Source of the DNA: Gemmatimonadaceae bacterium
GTDB lineage: Bacteria; Gemmatimonadota; Gemmatimonadetes; Gemmatimonadales; Gemmatimonadaceae
Direction of reading: 5' to 3'
Assembly: GCA_025362035.1 (NCBI GenBank)
Contig: JANYIN010000074.1
Coordinates: forward strand, 104,238 to 168,237
Length of the DNA stretch: 64,000 bases
Below the pieces are notes generated by a model. The model made no database searches. It was not told the origin of the DNA and saw only the letters and a program-made list of their open reading frames with translations. Made by a program: the position numbers and the translations under genes. The number at the start of each line of letters is the position of its first letter. Positions within the stretch are counted from its first letter, which is position 1. Positions 10,732-21,490 of the stretch are shown here, piece after piece.

Positions 10732-13224
10732 CTACACGCGGTCAGGCTCGGTGCCGAATGGATCGCCGGGAGGCGCCGCGAGTGCTGGGCTCGGCTTGGG
10801 CAATTCGCGGCGGTCGATCCACCGTGCAAAGTCGCCGGAGATGGACGACCAGTGCGCCCTGGTCATCGGGTCACCCGAGCCGGCCCTCTTCTGGGCCACG
10901 CCGCGTAGTCTGCCAATCTCGTACTCCGCCACCGCCCGTACCTCCGGAGCCGCATCAACATCTGCCGCCAGCAGCAGGAGCCGGTCGGCAACCGCGCGTT
11001 GCGTCACCCGGCGCAACGCGTCGTGCTTGGCATCACCGCGCGCGCCACGCGGCTCCCACGTGGCGGCGACGAGCGAGTCGATCGTTTCGTGGAGTGTGAG
11101 CATGTTTGGGGCACGCGACGCGAACGCCACGAGTCGCGCCGCGCGCTCCCGCTGCAGCATCCCGTCCACGATCATCTGTGCCAGAGTCCTCGCCGCCGCG
11201 AGTTCGTCGAACGCGGGATCGGTGTGGCCCCGGAATAGCTCGCCGACCGGACTGTCACTGTTGTTGACCGGGCCGCTGTACCCGCTCGGGCGCGGTCCCA
11301 GCAGGTTGAGGACGCTGTCGGGAATCGCGAGTTCAGCGGGCTGCAGTTGCGTTAGGAGAAGCGAGAGCGCCTCGCGTTGCCGCTCGCCGCCGATCAGCGT
11401 GGTGGCCGACTGCCCGTCGCCGCGCACCGCGTTGGCGTACTCCATTCCGCCCAGCGTCTTCGTCACGCCGTTCAGGGCGAACCGATGCCAGAAATACAGC
11501 GGCGCAAGTCGTTCCTGTAGCGTGGCGATGGGCTCCCCGACACGAATGTTGCGCAGCCCGAACCTCGACAACGCGACACGACGCACCGCAGTCTGGCGTC
11601 GGAGAAACTCCACCGGCGACGACGCGTCGTCCCAGAGGTTGACGCGCGGGTCGCTGGCATAATCGGGGCGCGCGTCGCCGTCGCTCAAGTAGAGGTAACC
11701 TTTCCTGAGCCCTTCGCTCACGATGGCCGCCAGCGAATCCTTCTCCGTTGCCGAGGGGAAGATGCCATAGGCCCATCGCACCGCCCACACGTCGAAGTCA
11801 CCAGGTCCGGAAGCGTACGCACTCGAAATGTCGATCTCGCCGTCCGGTGTGAGACGCACCCGCGGCGCCGGGTAGTCCATCACCGACGAGCGCTCATTGA
11901 TGCTCGCGATGTAATTGTGGGACATACCGAGCGTATGGCCGACTTCGTGTGCGCTTACCTGCCGCACGCGCGCCAGGACGAAGGCGGTGTCAGCGACCGC
12001 CGCATCGGCGCCGAGTAGCGCCGCGTAGATGTTGTAGTCCGTCCGTGCGCGATGCGAATCCATGCGCGCCATGCCCTTCAGGATCTCGCCAGTGCGGGGA
12101 TCGCCGAGCGACCCGCCCACGGACCAGCCGCGCTCATTGCGGTTCTCCCATTGCACGATGTTGTAGCGCGCATCCAGCGGATCCGCCCCTTCGGGCAGAT
12201 ACTCGGCGACGAATCCGCCCGCGAGCCCGGCCCGATTGAAGGCTTCGGTCCAGAAGCGCACTCCGTCCAGCGTCGCCTGCTTCATCGGCTCGGGAATGCC
12301 TGGATCCACGTAGTAGCGAATCGGATTTCTGATCGGAGACCGGGCGTCACTTGAATTGGTGCGCTCGAGACGGTGGCGACCGATCCATCGCTGCTCGAGC
12401 GCATTCTGAATGGGCTGGCCGTAGTCCTTGAACGACATCCCGTAGAAGTTCACGCGCGGATCGAGCGCGCGCGGATGATAGTTCGTATCCGGAAGCGGCA
12501 GTAGCGAGACGTGCTGGCGCATAGTGAAGGCACGGCCGTCGGGGACGATGCGCGCGACGATGCCGCCGGGACGACCGGTGGTGGTGAATGTGAGTGAGAC
12601 GTCAATTTCGGAATTCGTCGGATACGCCTGCGTGTGAGCGCGATCGATGGATGAGCGGTCGCGTGCTACGGTGTACGTTCCTTGATTCGCGCGGGCCATG
12701 GTCCCGGCGATGTCGTTCCAGTCGCGATACGCCACTTCGGTCAGGTCCACCAACACGCGTCCGCCCTCGTCCGCCAACACCGGCAACGACGCTACCGTGC
12801 TCACGGAAAACGCCTCGTCAATGCTTCGCTTGTGCGCGGCATTGTCCAGCGAAGTGCGGAAGCCCTGATTCTCCAGCACCATGAGCACCCGGTCGCCGTC
12901 CCGGTCGAAGCGCACTACCTGATCTTCGCCGCTCGCACCCCGATCCAGGCCGATCGGGTTCGATCCGAATCCGCTGGCCAAGCTCACCCAGAACAATGCG
13001 TGAGTGGCGCCACTCGGCAGCTCCGCATAGAGTCGGCCCTGCTTCGAATCGACATAGAGCGGAACGAAGCCTTCGCGACGTTCGAAGCCAACGGTTCGCG
13101 ACGCGATCGTCGCCGCGGGCGCGCCCGATTGCGCCGGTAGCGAGCCGGGCGCGCCCTGCGCGCTGACACCGGAAGGAACCAGGATGACGACGGCCAGCAG
13201 CGTTACAACGATCAGCTTCGACAT
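10732..13224 (-). CDS. Zinc-dependent metalloprotease (DUF5117/metzincin-like), secreted
   Basis: HEVGHTLGMSHN (HExxHxxGxxH) plus signal peptide MSKLIVVTLLAVVILVPSGVSAQ. Confidence 0.9.
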   Translation of the reverse strand: MSKLIVVTLLAVVILVPSGVSAQGAPGSLPAQSGAPAATIASRTVGFERREGFVPLYVDSKQGRLYAELPSGATHALFWVSLASGFGSNPIGLDRGASGEDQVVRFDRDGDRVLMVLENQGFRTSLDNAAHKRSIDEAFSVSTVASLPVLADEGGRVLVDLTEVAYRDWNDIAGTMARANQGTYTVARDRSSIDRAHTQAYPTNSEIDVSLTFTTTGRPGGIVARIVPDGRAFTMRQHVSLLPLPDTNYHPRALDPRVNFYGMSFKDYGQPIQNALEQRWIGRHRLERTNSSDARSPIRNPIRYYVDPGIPEPMKQATLDGVRFWTEAFNRAGLAGGFVAEYLPEGADPLDARYNIVQWENRNERGWSVGGSLGDPRTGEILKGMARMDSHRARTDYNIYAALLGADAAVADTAFVLARVRQVSAHEVGHTLGMSHNYIASINERSSVMDYPAPRVRLTPDGEIDISSAYASGPGDFDVWAVRWAYGIFPSATEKDSLAAIVSEGLRKGYLYLSDGDARPDYASDPRVNLWDDASSPVEFLRRQTAVRRVALSRFGLRNIRVGEPIATLQERLAPLYFWHRFALNGVTKTLGGMEYANAVRGDGQSATTLIGGERQREALSLLLTQLQPAELAIPDSVLNLLGPRPSGYSGPVNNSDSPVGELFRGHTDPAFDELAAARTLAQMIVDGMLQRERAARLVAFASRAPNMLTLHETIDSLVAATWEPRGARGDAKHDALRRVTQRAVADRLLLLAADVDAAPEVRAVAEYEIGRLRGVAQKRAGSGDPMTRAHWSSISGDFARWIDRRELPKPSPALAAPPGDPFGTEPDRV

Positions 13225-13256
13225 GGTGGGCGGGAATTTTGAGAGGGGTTCCGACG

Positions 13257-15071
13257 TTATCGATCGGTGGTACCGTGCAGGATGCCGGCGCGAATACGAA
13301 CCGCGCGAGCCGAGGCGGCCGGATCCTCTTCGAGGTGCGGCGTCGACGCGCCGTACGCCAGCGCCGCGCGAAGGGTGAGCGTATCGCCCCCGCGCATGAC
13401 GACCAGCGGAAGTGAGGTTCCCGACGGACGGCCGGTGTAGCGCAGGCGGAACTTCACGCCGAATTCCGCGTCCGCAATTGGGACGTCCCCCACGCTCACC
13501 AGCACGTCACCTGGCTTGACTCCCGCGCGCGCTGCCGTGCTGCCTGGCTCGATGGCGACGACGTGAATGGCACCAACGGTGTCCGCGGTCGTCGTGAGGC
13601 CGATGTGCGGCGTGCTGTCGGGCACCAGACGGAGACCGGCGATCGTGAGCACGGTGGGCCAGGGATACGGATCGCGACCATCGACGTATTGACGTTCAAA
13701 CTCGTCGAAGCGCTTTCCGTTGGCCGCGCGACGCACCGCACCCCAGAAGTCCTCGTGGGTGAAACCTCTGGCCTTCTTGTACGTGGTCTCGTAGAGCTCC
13801 CGCATCACGCCGTCCAGCGAGTGCTTGTTGTCGCTCGCCTCGCGAATCCCGATGTCGAGCATGAATCCGGCAAGCGACCCTTTGGGATAGTAGCTGTATT
13901 CAGTGCCGTCCTTCGGATGAATCCATGTATTGAGCGACGCGTCGGTCAGCGCGAACGGCACCGTCGCGGCGATCTCCGCGATCTTCGCCGCCGTGAGGGC
14001 GTAAAAGCCCCGGACTTCGAGCACGCCGCTTCGGACTTCCGCGAGGTCCGCGTAATAGTCCGTGATACCCTCGCTCACCCACAACCACGGGGTGGGTTGC
14101 GGCCGATCGTAGTGATAGGGGACCAGGTCCGCGGGGCGCAACCGCTTCACGTTCCACGAGTGGAAGATCTCGTGTGCGTACAGCGAGGGGATGAAATCAC
14201 TACCGATGCCCTGGGCGCCCACCACATCCACGTGTGAGTTGGCGTGCTCGAGCCCACTCGCTCCCTGGTACGCGGAGTCGGCGATCTGCATGACCGTGTA
14301 CGACTCCCACGGTATGTCGCCGAAGACCGCCGCCTCGACAGGAATCACGCGCTTGAGCTGGCTCCACGCCGTCGCCCGCGCCGCCTTCGCAACGCTTCCG
14401 GTGGGATAGGTGGCGTAACGCACCGTCCTGTTCGAGATCGTGGCGCTGTCGAGATCGAACTTGCCGACGAACACCGGCATGTCCACCAAGTCGTGGTAGT
14501 TCGTTGCGCTGTACGTCCGCGCTCCACTCGCCGTCATTCCGGTGGCAACCAGGAAGTCCGGCTCTGTCCTGATAATCACGGTCGATGCGAATTCCGGCGA
14601 GCGCCCTTCCGGGTAGAGGAAGAGATTAGTTCCGTTGAACAATGCGAAATCGGGACGTGTCCACGACATGGCGTTGTCGAGCGTGTCGGCCACGATGGCG
14701 AACGAGACGATCACTCGGCCTGCTTTCGCGGGTCGAATGCGCCACGTGTCGTAGTCGAGCTTGTCCCAGCGCAGCGGAGCGTCGTTTTCCGTCGCGCGAA
14801 ATCCGCTCACCGAGCGCGCAAAGTTACTGATCTCGTACGCTCCCGGCGTCCAGGCGGGAAGCGAGAGCAGGACGATCGCGTCGTCCGCCACTTCGAACGT
14901 GGTAGTGACCGCGAGCCGCCGAGCGAAGAGCGTCGCGCGATCAGCGGTGACCTCGTAACGGATGCCGGTGATCGGCGCGGAAACAGCCGCGTCAGGCGCC
15001 TGACGCTGCGCGGGGAGTGAGGGAACGACGAGAGCGAGAAAGGCGAGCGAGGCGTGCGAAATGCGGAACAT
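13257..15071 (-). CDS. M61 family metallopeptidase with C-terminal PDZ
   Basis: Start MFRISHASLAFL; HEIFHSWNVKRLRP, LWVSEGITDYYADL, PDZ-like GSTAARAGVKPGDVLVSVGDV. Confidence 0.9.
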   Translation of the reverse strand: MFRISHASLAFLALVVPSLPAQRQAPDAAVSAPITGIRYEVTADRATLFARRLAVTTTFEVADDAIVLLSLPAWTPGAYEISNFARSVSGFRATENDAPLRWDKLDYDTWRIRPAKAGRVIVSFAIVADTLDNAMSWTRPDFALFNGTNLFLYPEGRSPEFASTVIIRTEPDFLVATGMTASGARTYSATNYHDLVDMPVFVGKFDLDSATISNRTVRYATYPTGSVAKAARATAWSQLKRVIPVEAAVFGDIPWESYTVMQIADSAYQGASGLEHANSHVDVVGAQGIGSDFIPSLYAHEIFHSWNVKRLRPADLVPYHYDRPQPTPWLWVSEGITDYYADLAEVRSGVLEVRGFYALTAAKIAEIAATVPFALTDASLNTWIHPKDGTEYSYYPKGSLAGFMLDIGIREASDNKHSLDGVMRELYETTYKKARGFTHEDFWGAVRRAANGKRFDEFERQYVDGRDPYPWPTVLTIAGLRLVPDSTPHIGLTTTADTVGAIHVVAIEPGSTAARAGVKPGDVLVSVGDVPIADAEFGVKFRLRYTGRPSGTSLPLVVMRGGDTLTLRAALAYGASTPHLEEDPAASARAVRIRAGILHGTTDR

Positions 15072-15379
15072 GTCCCGTGGGGTTCTTGCTTGAACGGTGA
15101 TCGGGGCGTCGGCAGCCTTTCTTAGCGGCGGTCGGCCGCACAAGGTTGCAGCCGCGCGCCCGACAAGATAGGGCGAAGCTACAGTCTAGACGTGCCCCGT
15201 CCACTGGGCACCGCTCGTGCATTGACCACCTGCATTGCGGTCGCGGGTCGTGGGCCGCACAAGGAACCACAACGAGTTACGAATATCGGGCACGACGTGA
15301 GTGTCCTCCATCGGGGACGAGACTGTCCACCTTGCGAGACTCCAGCGGAACGTGAAGCAGGACTGGACCTGTCCGGAGC

Positions 15380-16510
15380 ATGACCATGAAGAGCATATCT
15401 GGCTTTCTCGCTGTCGGGAGCCGTTCGCGCTACTCCTCAGCTCTGTTCACCCTCGTCGCGCTCCTGGGGTCTTCTCAGGCGACCGCCGCCCAGGTTCCCG
15501 TCAGGGGAGCACCACTCCCCGTCATGCCCCCCCCACCGGCGACGCCCCAACCGTCTTCGTACTATCCCTCGGAAATCGATCGCATCGTGTCGCCGATTGC
15601 GCTCTATCCCGATCCGCTACTGGCGCAGGTGCTCACCGCCGCCACCTTCTCGTCGCAGATTCCGCTCGCATTGCAGTGGGTGGACGAACGTCGGGGCATG
15701 AGTGGCGCGCAGCTCGCCGACGCGCTCGCGGCCGAGCAGGTGTCATGGGATCCCAGCGTGCAGGCACTTGTTGCCTTCCCGACCGTGTTGCAGATGATGG
15801 CGTCGTCGATGCCGTGGACCACGGAAATCGGTGAGGCATTTATGGGTCAGCACGCCGACGTGATGGACGCCGTGCAACGACTACGCGCGCAGGCGCAGCG
15901 CTATGGCTACCTTCAATCGACTCCCAACCTGCGCGTGACGCGCGCTCCGGTCATTGAGATCGTGCCCGTGGAGCCGGAGTACATCGTCGTCCCGTACTAC
16001 GATCCCGTCGTCGTGTTTGCGCCGCCGCGCCCACGTTTCATCCTGTCCACGGCCATTTACTTCGGCTACGGCGTGCGACTCGGGTTCTGGGACGATCCGT
16101 GGGGATGGGGATACAGTGGATTCTATTGGCCCGCGCATCGTGTGATAGGTGCATATCCGGGCTGGGGCCGCGGGTATCGCGAGCCCTTTCGTCCCGCCTG
16201 GTACACGCCCCCGCGGGTCTTTGCGACGCCTCGTGGATACACCGATCCACGCGGGCGGTGGCCGGGTGAGGGACACGACCGTCCATCAGTCCATCCGTCC
16301 GCGCCGCCGGGCACTCTTCGTACGGCGCAGCCTCGACCCAGTATGGAAATACAGCGCGGACCGTCACATGGCATGCCCCGGCTCGAAGAGCCTCGGAGCG
16401 AACCGCAGCGGGTGGAAACGCCGCGGAGCGCCGGTCCCCGTCCCGCGCCTCGAAGCGGTGGGGACGGTGGAACGCATGGTGATCGCGCCGCGAAGGCGCG
16501 TCCGCGATAG
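15380..16510 (+). CDS. DUF3300 domain-containing secreted protein
   Basis: YYPSEIDRIVSPIALYPDPLLAQVLTAATFSSQIPLALQWVDE typical of DUF3300; Pro/Arg-rich C-terminus. Confidence 0.85.
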   Translation: MTMKSISGFLAVGSRSRYSSALFTLVALLGSSQATAAQVPVRGAPLPVMPPPPATPQPSSYYPSEIDRIVSPIALYPDPLLAQVLTAATFSSQIPLALQWVDERRGMSGAQLADALAAEQVSWDPSVQALVAFPTVLQMMASSMPWTTEIGEAFMGQHADVMDAVQRLRAQAQRYGYLQSTPNLRVTRAPVIEIVPVEPEYIVVPYYDPVVVFAPPRPRFILSTAIYFGYGVRLGFWDDPWGWGYSGFYWPAHRVIGAYPGWGRGYREPFRPAWYTPPRVFATPRGYTDPRGRWPGEGHDRPSVHPSAPPGTLRTAQPRPSMEIQRGPSHGMPRLEEPRSEPQRVETPRSAGPRPAPRSGGDGGTHGDRAAKARPR

Positions 16511-16681
16511 ACCGCGGATGACCCCCATCAGGGCGCATTGCGTCCGGGCATCCGGAATTCGCGGAGATGCCAACTGGCGTCCCGCGGGCGCCGCCCATCA
16601 TATTCGGCCGGCTTCCCTGGGCTGATCTCGTGTCGATCGACCCGCGTTCACGAGACCAGACCGCGCGAAGGAGCGCCGAGC

Positions 16682-18892
16682 ATGACGCAGCCGAATGGCA
16701 CGCCGGATGTAGAGCCGGGATCTTTTAGCTCGTACATCCCCTCGACCGAATCGCCGAAGGAATTCAGCGTCGGCGCACTCGTTCTGGGCGTTGTACTGGG
16801 CTTGGTGTTCGCGGCGTCGAGCATCTACCTAGCGCTCAAGGTGAGCCTCACGGTCAGCGCATCCATACCGATCGCCGTTCTGTCGATCACGATCTTTCGC
16901 TACATCGCGCGCGCGTTTCGCGCCGCACCGGCGACGATTCTCCAGAACAATCTCGTGCAGACGACCGGGTCCGCCGGCGAGTCCATCGCCGCGGGCATCG
17001 CGTTCACGCTCCCGGCTCTGCTGCTTCTTGGTTATGAGCTGCCGTGGATCAAGGTCATGGCCATCGGCGTGGTGGGCGGCGTACTCGGCGTGTTGTTCCT
17101 CGTTCCCATTCGCCGCAGCTTGATCGTCAAGGAGCATGCGAACCTGAAGTACCCCGAAGGGACGGCATGCGCGCAGGTGCTCATCGTCGGCGAGAAGGGG
17201 GGAATGCAGGCAAAGACGGTGTTCTTGGGCTTTGGACTTGGCGCGGCTTACAAGCTTCTGAACGGCGGATTCCACGCGTTCCTCGAGGTGCCGAAACACG
17301 CATTCACAAAGGTCATGGCCAACGGCCAGACGCAGCTGTTTGGAGAGATCCAGGCGGAAATCAGCCCGGAGCTCACCGGCGTTGGTTACATTATCGGGCC
17401 GCGTATCGCCGGATACCTCTTCGCCGGCGGCTTGTTCTCCTTCTTCTGCCTCATTCCGGCCATCAAGCTGTTCGGCGGCGGACTCACGGAGCCGATCTTT
17501 CCCGCCACCACGCTCATCAGGGACATGAACGCGATGGACGTGCGGTCGAAATACGTGTACTACATCGGTGCGGGCGCGGTGACGATGGCCGGCATGATCA
17601 GTCTCGCGAGGACCCTCCCCACCATCTGGAGTTCGCTCATCGCTGGCCTCGGGGACTTCCGCGGCGTGCGAAGCAGTGACGGGGTAGCACGGACCGATCG
17701 CGACCTTCCGATGGGTGTTGTTATCGTCGGCACGCTTGTGTGCCTCGCTGCGATGGTACTGCTCCCGCAAATCGGCATCAACATCGTGGGCGGCGTCATC
17801 GCACTGTTCTTTGCGTTTCTCTTCGTGACCGTGTCCAGCCGCATCACCGGACAGATCGGAAGCTCGGCCAATCCGGTGTCGGGAATGACTGTGGCGACGC
17901 TGCTCCTCACGTCCCTGATGTTCCTCGCCGTTGGGTGGGTGGGCATCGAATACCGGGTGCTCGCGTTGTCCATCGGAGGTGTAGTCTGCGTCGCCGCATC
18001 CACGGCGGGCGCGACGTCACAGGACCTCAAGACCGGGTTTCTCGTCGGCGCAACACCGCGCTTCCAGCAGGTCGGTCTCCTCATCGGCGTGACGGCCAGC
18101 GCACTCCTCGTGGGCGGGATCATCCAGTTTCTCAACGACGCCAAGACCACGATCGTCGCGAAGAGCTATCCTGGTGTCCACGTTTCCACCATCGAGCAGG
18201 GCGCGCGCTTCGCGCTGGCCAACGGGCGTCTTGTACCCGCAGCGGATGCGGGTGGCGCACCAACGTATCGTGTCGGCCGTCTGTTTGAGGCCACCGGCCC
18301 AGCGATTGCCGGCAAGTATCTCGTGGACGAGGCCGGGGCCATCACGTACGTCATCGACCCTGGCGTGGGTGGGCACGAGCCAACCAATTACGACGGTCGA
18401 ACGGTCGAAAAGCTGGACTCGCCCAAGGCACAGATCATGGCACTGGTTGTTGACGGTATTTTGACCAAGAAACTGCCGTGGGGACTGATTCTCATCGGTG
18501 CGTTCCTGGCAATTGCAGTGGAAGTTCTTGGCGTTCCATCACTTCCGGTTGCGGTCGGCGTGTATCTCCCCATCTCGACTTCGGCCGCGATGTTCCTGGG
18601 CGGCGTCATTCGTTGGCTCGTGGACCGACGGCTGACGCCGGCCGAGCGGTCGGGCGCTGACGCCGACTCCGGTCCGGGGGTCCTTCTCTCATCAGGTTTG
18701 ATTGCCGGCGGCGCCATCATGGGTGTGGTTCTCGCCGGCCTGGCGGCACGGCACTACGATGAACGGTTCGATCTCTCCAGGAATCTCGGTATCATCGCGA
18801 CCAGCAACATCGCGTCGATTCTGGCATATTTGGTCTTGTTGGCAGTCCCGCTGTTCATGATTGCTCGTCGCCCTCGTAACGTGAACAGCTGA
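16682..18892 (+). CDS. OPT family oligopeptide transporter
   Basis: ATG 16682 after purine-rich RBS; EFSVGALVLGVVLGLVFAASSIYLALKVSLTVSASIPIAVLS and LKYPEGTACAQVL motifs; many TM segments. Confidence 0.93.
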   Translation: MTQPNGTPDVEPGSFSSYIPSTESPKEFSVGALVLGVVLGLVFAASSIYLALKVSLTVSASIPIAVLSITIFRYIARAFRAAPATILQNNLVQTTGSAGESIAAGIAFTLPALLLLGYELPWIKVMAIGVVGGVLGVLFLVPIRRSLIVKEHANLKYPEGTACAQVLIVGEKGGMQAKTVFLGFGLGAAYKLLNGGFHAFLEVPKHAFTKVMANGQTQLFGEIQAEISPELTGVGYIIGPRIAGYLFAGGLFSFFCLIPAIKLFGGGLTEPIFPATTLIRDMNAMDVRSKYVYYIGAGAVTMAGMISLARTLPTIWSSLIAGLGDFRGVRSSDGVARTDRDLPMGVVIVGTLVCLAAMVLLPQIGINIVGGVIALFFAFLFVTVSSRITGQIGSSANPVSGMTVATLLLTSLMFLAVGWVGIEYRVLALSIGGVVCVAASTAGATSQDLKTGFLVGATPRFQQVGLLIGVTASALLVGGIIQFLNDAKTTIVAKSYPGVHVSTIEQGARFALANGRLVPAADAGGAPTYRVGRLFEATGPAIAGKYLVDEAGAITYVIDPGVGGHEPTNYDGRTVEKLDSPKAQIMALVVDGILTKKLPWGLILIGAFLAIAVEVLGVPSLPVAVGVYLPISTSAAMFLGGVIRWLVDRRLTPAERSGADADSGPGVLLSSGLIAGGAIMGVVLAGLAARHYDERFDLSRNLGIIATSNIASILAYLVLLAVPLFMIARRPRNVNS

Positions 18893-18936
18893 CGAGTCAG
18901 CCAACGCCCACTTGGCGGGCGATCAGTGAGGCGAAA

Positions 18937-19716
18937 ATGAGCGGCACGTTGATGCGGTGGGCCCGGGTGGCAACGAGTGTCGCGGGGTTCCTCGCGGCGG
19001 CGGATGCACCGACTTCCCTTACGGCGCAGCAGCCGTTCTCGACGCTCGTGGGGAGCGTCCGCGATTCGGCTGGCCACCCCGTGCCCAACGCCGAAGTCCG
19101 GCTTACTGGCTCCGACGTGTTCACGCGCACGAACGACTCCGGCGGATTCCGTCTCCAGGGCCTGCCGCTGGGCATGGTCAACGTCACGGCGCGGAGGCTT
19201 GGCTTCGCTCCCGCGAGTTTCGATCTGAAGATGCGGCAAGGCCAGCGCGATTCGCTGGTGCTCACGCTCACGATGCTGGCGCAGAGTCTTCCGGGCGTGG
19301 TGGCGATAGACGAGGCGATGGCGCGCTCGCAGCGGCTGCTGGCCGGTTTCTGGGCTCGTCGGTCGCAGGGCTTCGGCCACTACCTCACGCGAGAGGAGAT
19401 CGTGCAGCGCGATGCGCACGAATTCACGGAACTCGTCCGCATGATCCCCAGCGTCAGCGTCCAGATACGGAGCGGGCGTCCAGTGGTCCGGTTTCCACGC
19501 TTCGGCCAGTCGGCGCTCCGGAGCGATTGCCCGCCGCTTTATTGGGTGGATGGCCAACGCCTCGAGAACGCCTCACCTGATGAATTCCCGCCGAACGACA
19601 TCGAAGCAATGGAAGTCTATGCGGGGGCCGCGACCATTCCGCCCCAGTTCGCGCCTCGGATGTCGTCGTATACCTGTGGAGTTATCGTGATCTGGACGCG
19701 TCTCCCCGGACTATAG
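18937..19716 (+). CDS. Carboxypeptidase-regulatory-like + TonB-plug-like protein lacking a beta-barrel
   Basis: VGSVRDSAGHPVPNAEVRLTGSDVFTRTNDSGGFRLQGLPLGMVNVTARRLGF followed by plug-like LYWVDGQRLENASPDEFPPNDIEAMEVYAG; ORF ends after plug. Confidence 0.75.
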   Translation: MSGTLMRWARVATSVAGFLAAADAPTSLTAQQPFSTLVGSVRDSAGHPVPNAEVRLTGSDVFTRTNDSGGFRLQGLPLGMVNVTARRLGFAPASFDLKMRQGQRDSLVLTLTMLAQSLPGVVAIDEAMARSQRLLAGFWARRSQGFGHYLTREEIVQRDAHEFTELVRMIPSVSVQIRSGRPVVRFPRFGQSALRSDCPPLYWVDGQRLENASPDEFPPNDIEAMEVYAGAATIPPQFAPRMSSYTCGVIVIWTRLPGL

Positions 19717-19799
19717 GCCTTTTGTTTGAACCAAATTGCTCTGCATGGTCGCGGATGCTCGATCCGCACTTTCGGTACTTCACTTGTTACCCACCCTTC

Positions 19800-21470
19800 A
19801 TGCGCCGCCTCGTTCCATTTGCCCTCGCGCTCGCTGTGCCGCTTGCCGCTCAGAGCGTGCGGACGGCCGATCTCATTGTCATCAACGCCCGCATCTACAC
19901 GGTGGACGATTCGCGTCCAGTCGTTTCCGCTCTGGCGGTCCGCGATGGCCGCATCGCCTTCGCGGGGTCGGTGCGCGAAGCGATGGCCCTGAGGGGCGCG
20001 GGGACGCGAGTGCTCGACCTGAAGGGACGCACGATCATACCAGGCATGATGGACGCACACGCGCACCTCCTCGCCCTCGGAAAGTCGCTGCAGACGGTGA
20101 ACCTCGTCGGCACCAAGTCGTATGAAGAGGTCATCGCGCGCGTTGTGGAGCGATCGAAGGGCGTTGCGCCGGGCATATGGATCACCGGGCGCGGTTGGGA
20201 TCAGAACCAGTGGGGCGACACTCGCTTTCCGACCCACGAGGCCCTCTCGCGCGCACTGCCGAACAACCCCGTGTATCTCGAGCGCGTCGATGGTCACGCG
20301 CAGCTGGCCAATGCGGCGGCCATGACGGCGGCGGGCATCATGGCGGTCACGAAGGATCCCAGCGGGGGCCGATTGGAGCGAACCGTCAGCGGCGAACCGA
20401 CGGGCGTCTTCGTGGACAACGCCATGGATCTTGTTAGGCGCGTCATTCCGCCCACATCGCGCGCCGAGGATCGACTGGCCATTCGGGCCGCCATCGCGGA
20501 GTCGCAGAGGTGGGGGCTCGTCGGACTGCACGACGCCGGCGAGTCGCGCCCGACCATCGACCTGCTGGAAGAGATGGCGCGTGCCGGCGAGCTTCCGTTT
20601 CGCCTCTATGTCATGATCGGCGACGACTCCACCGCCGTCGCGCACTATCTGGCGCGCGGGCCGCAGAGCGCTCTGTACGACAGCCACCTTTGGATTCGCG
20701 CCATCAAGCTCTTTGCCGACGGGGCGCTGGGCTCACGCGGCGCGGCGCTACTTGAGCCGTACAGCGACGACCCTAAGAACAACGGCCTGCTGCTCTCTCC
20801 GCCCGCCCACCTGCAGGACGTCAGCACGCGCGCGCTGCGCGCCGGCTTCCAAGTGAACACGCACGCCATCGGCGACCGCGGCAATCGCATCGTGTTGGAT
20901 GCCTACCAGGCGGCGCTTACAGCGGTTCCAACCGCGGACCACCGCTTTCGCATCGAGCACGCACAGATCATCAATCATGACGACATTCCGCGGTTCGCGA
21001 ACCTGGGTGTCATCCCGTCGATGCAGGCGGTGCATCAGACGAGCGACATGTACTGGGCAGGCGCCCGACTCGGCCCGACGCGGCTGCTCGACTCTTACCC
21101 CTGGCGATCACTGCTGAACACCGGCGTCGTCATTTCAAATGGCAGCGACGCCCCCGTGGAATCGATCAATCCGCTCTTCAGCTTTCACAGCGCCGTGTCG
21201 CGCCAGGACGCCGATAACTGGCCCGCGGGCGGGTGGTTGCCAGAGCAGAAAATGTCCCGGGATGAGGCACTGAAGAGCATGACCATCTGGCCCGCGTTCG
21301 CCGGGTTCCAGGAGGCGACGATGGGCTCGCTGACGCCTGGCAAGCTGGCAGACTTCGTCGTCCTCGATCGCGACATCATGACGGTGGCCGACCGCGACAT
21401 TCTCGGCACGGCGGTACTTGCGACGTATATTGGAGGCAAGCCGGTGTACGAACGGGCGCTGATGCCCTGA
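19800..21470 (+). CDS. Amidohydrolase (YtcJ-like, amidohydrolase 3)
   Basis: VINARIYTVDDSRPVVSALAVRDGRIAFAG, PGMMDAHAHLLALGKSL, NTHAIGDRGNRIVLDAY, SNGSDAPVESINPLFSF. Confidence 0.9.
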   Translation: MRRLVPFALALAVPLAAQSVRTADLIVINARIYTVDDSRPVVSALAVRDGRIAFAGSVREAMALRGAGTRVLDLKGRTIIPGMMDAHAHLLALGKSLQTVNLVGTKSYEEVIARVVERSKGVAPGIWITGRGWDQNQWGDTRFPTHEALSRALPNNPVYLERVDGHAQLANAAAMTAAGIMAVTKDPSGGRLERTVSGEPTGVFVDNAMDLVRRVIPPTSRAEDRLAIRAAIAESQRWGLVGLHDAGESRPTIDLLEEMARAGELPFRLYVMIGDDSTAVAHYLARGPQSALYDSHLWIRAIKLFADGALGSRGAALLEPYSDDPKNNGLLLSPPAHLQDVSTRALRAGFQVNTHAIGDRGNRIVLDAYQAALTAVPTADHRFRIEHAQIINHDDIPRFANLGVIPSMQAVHQTSDMYWAGARLGPTRLLDSYPWRSLLNTGVVISNGSDAPVESINPLFSFHSAVSRQDADNWPAGGWLPEQKMSRDEALKSMTIWPAFAGFQEATMGSLTPGKLADFVVLDRDIMTVADRDILGTAVLATYIGGKPVYERALMP

Positions 21471-21490
21471 GCACTGCGTCTCGAGCGTGG

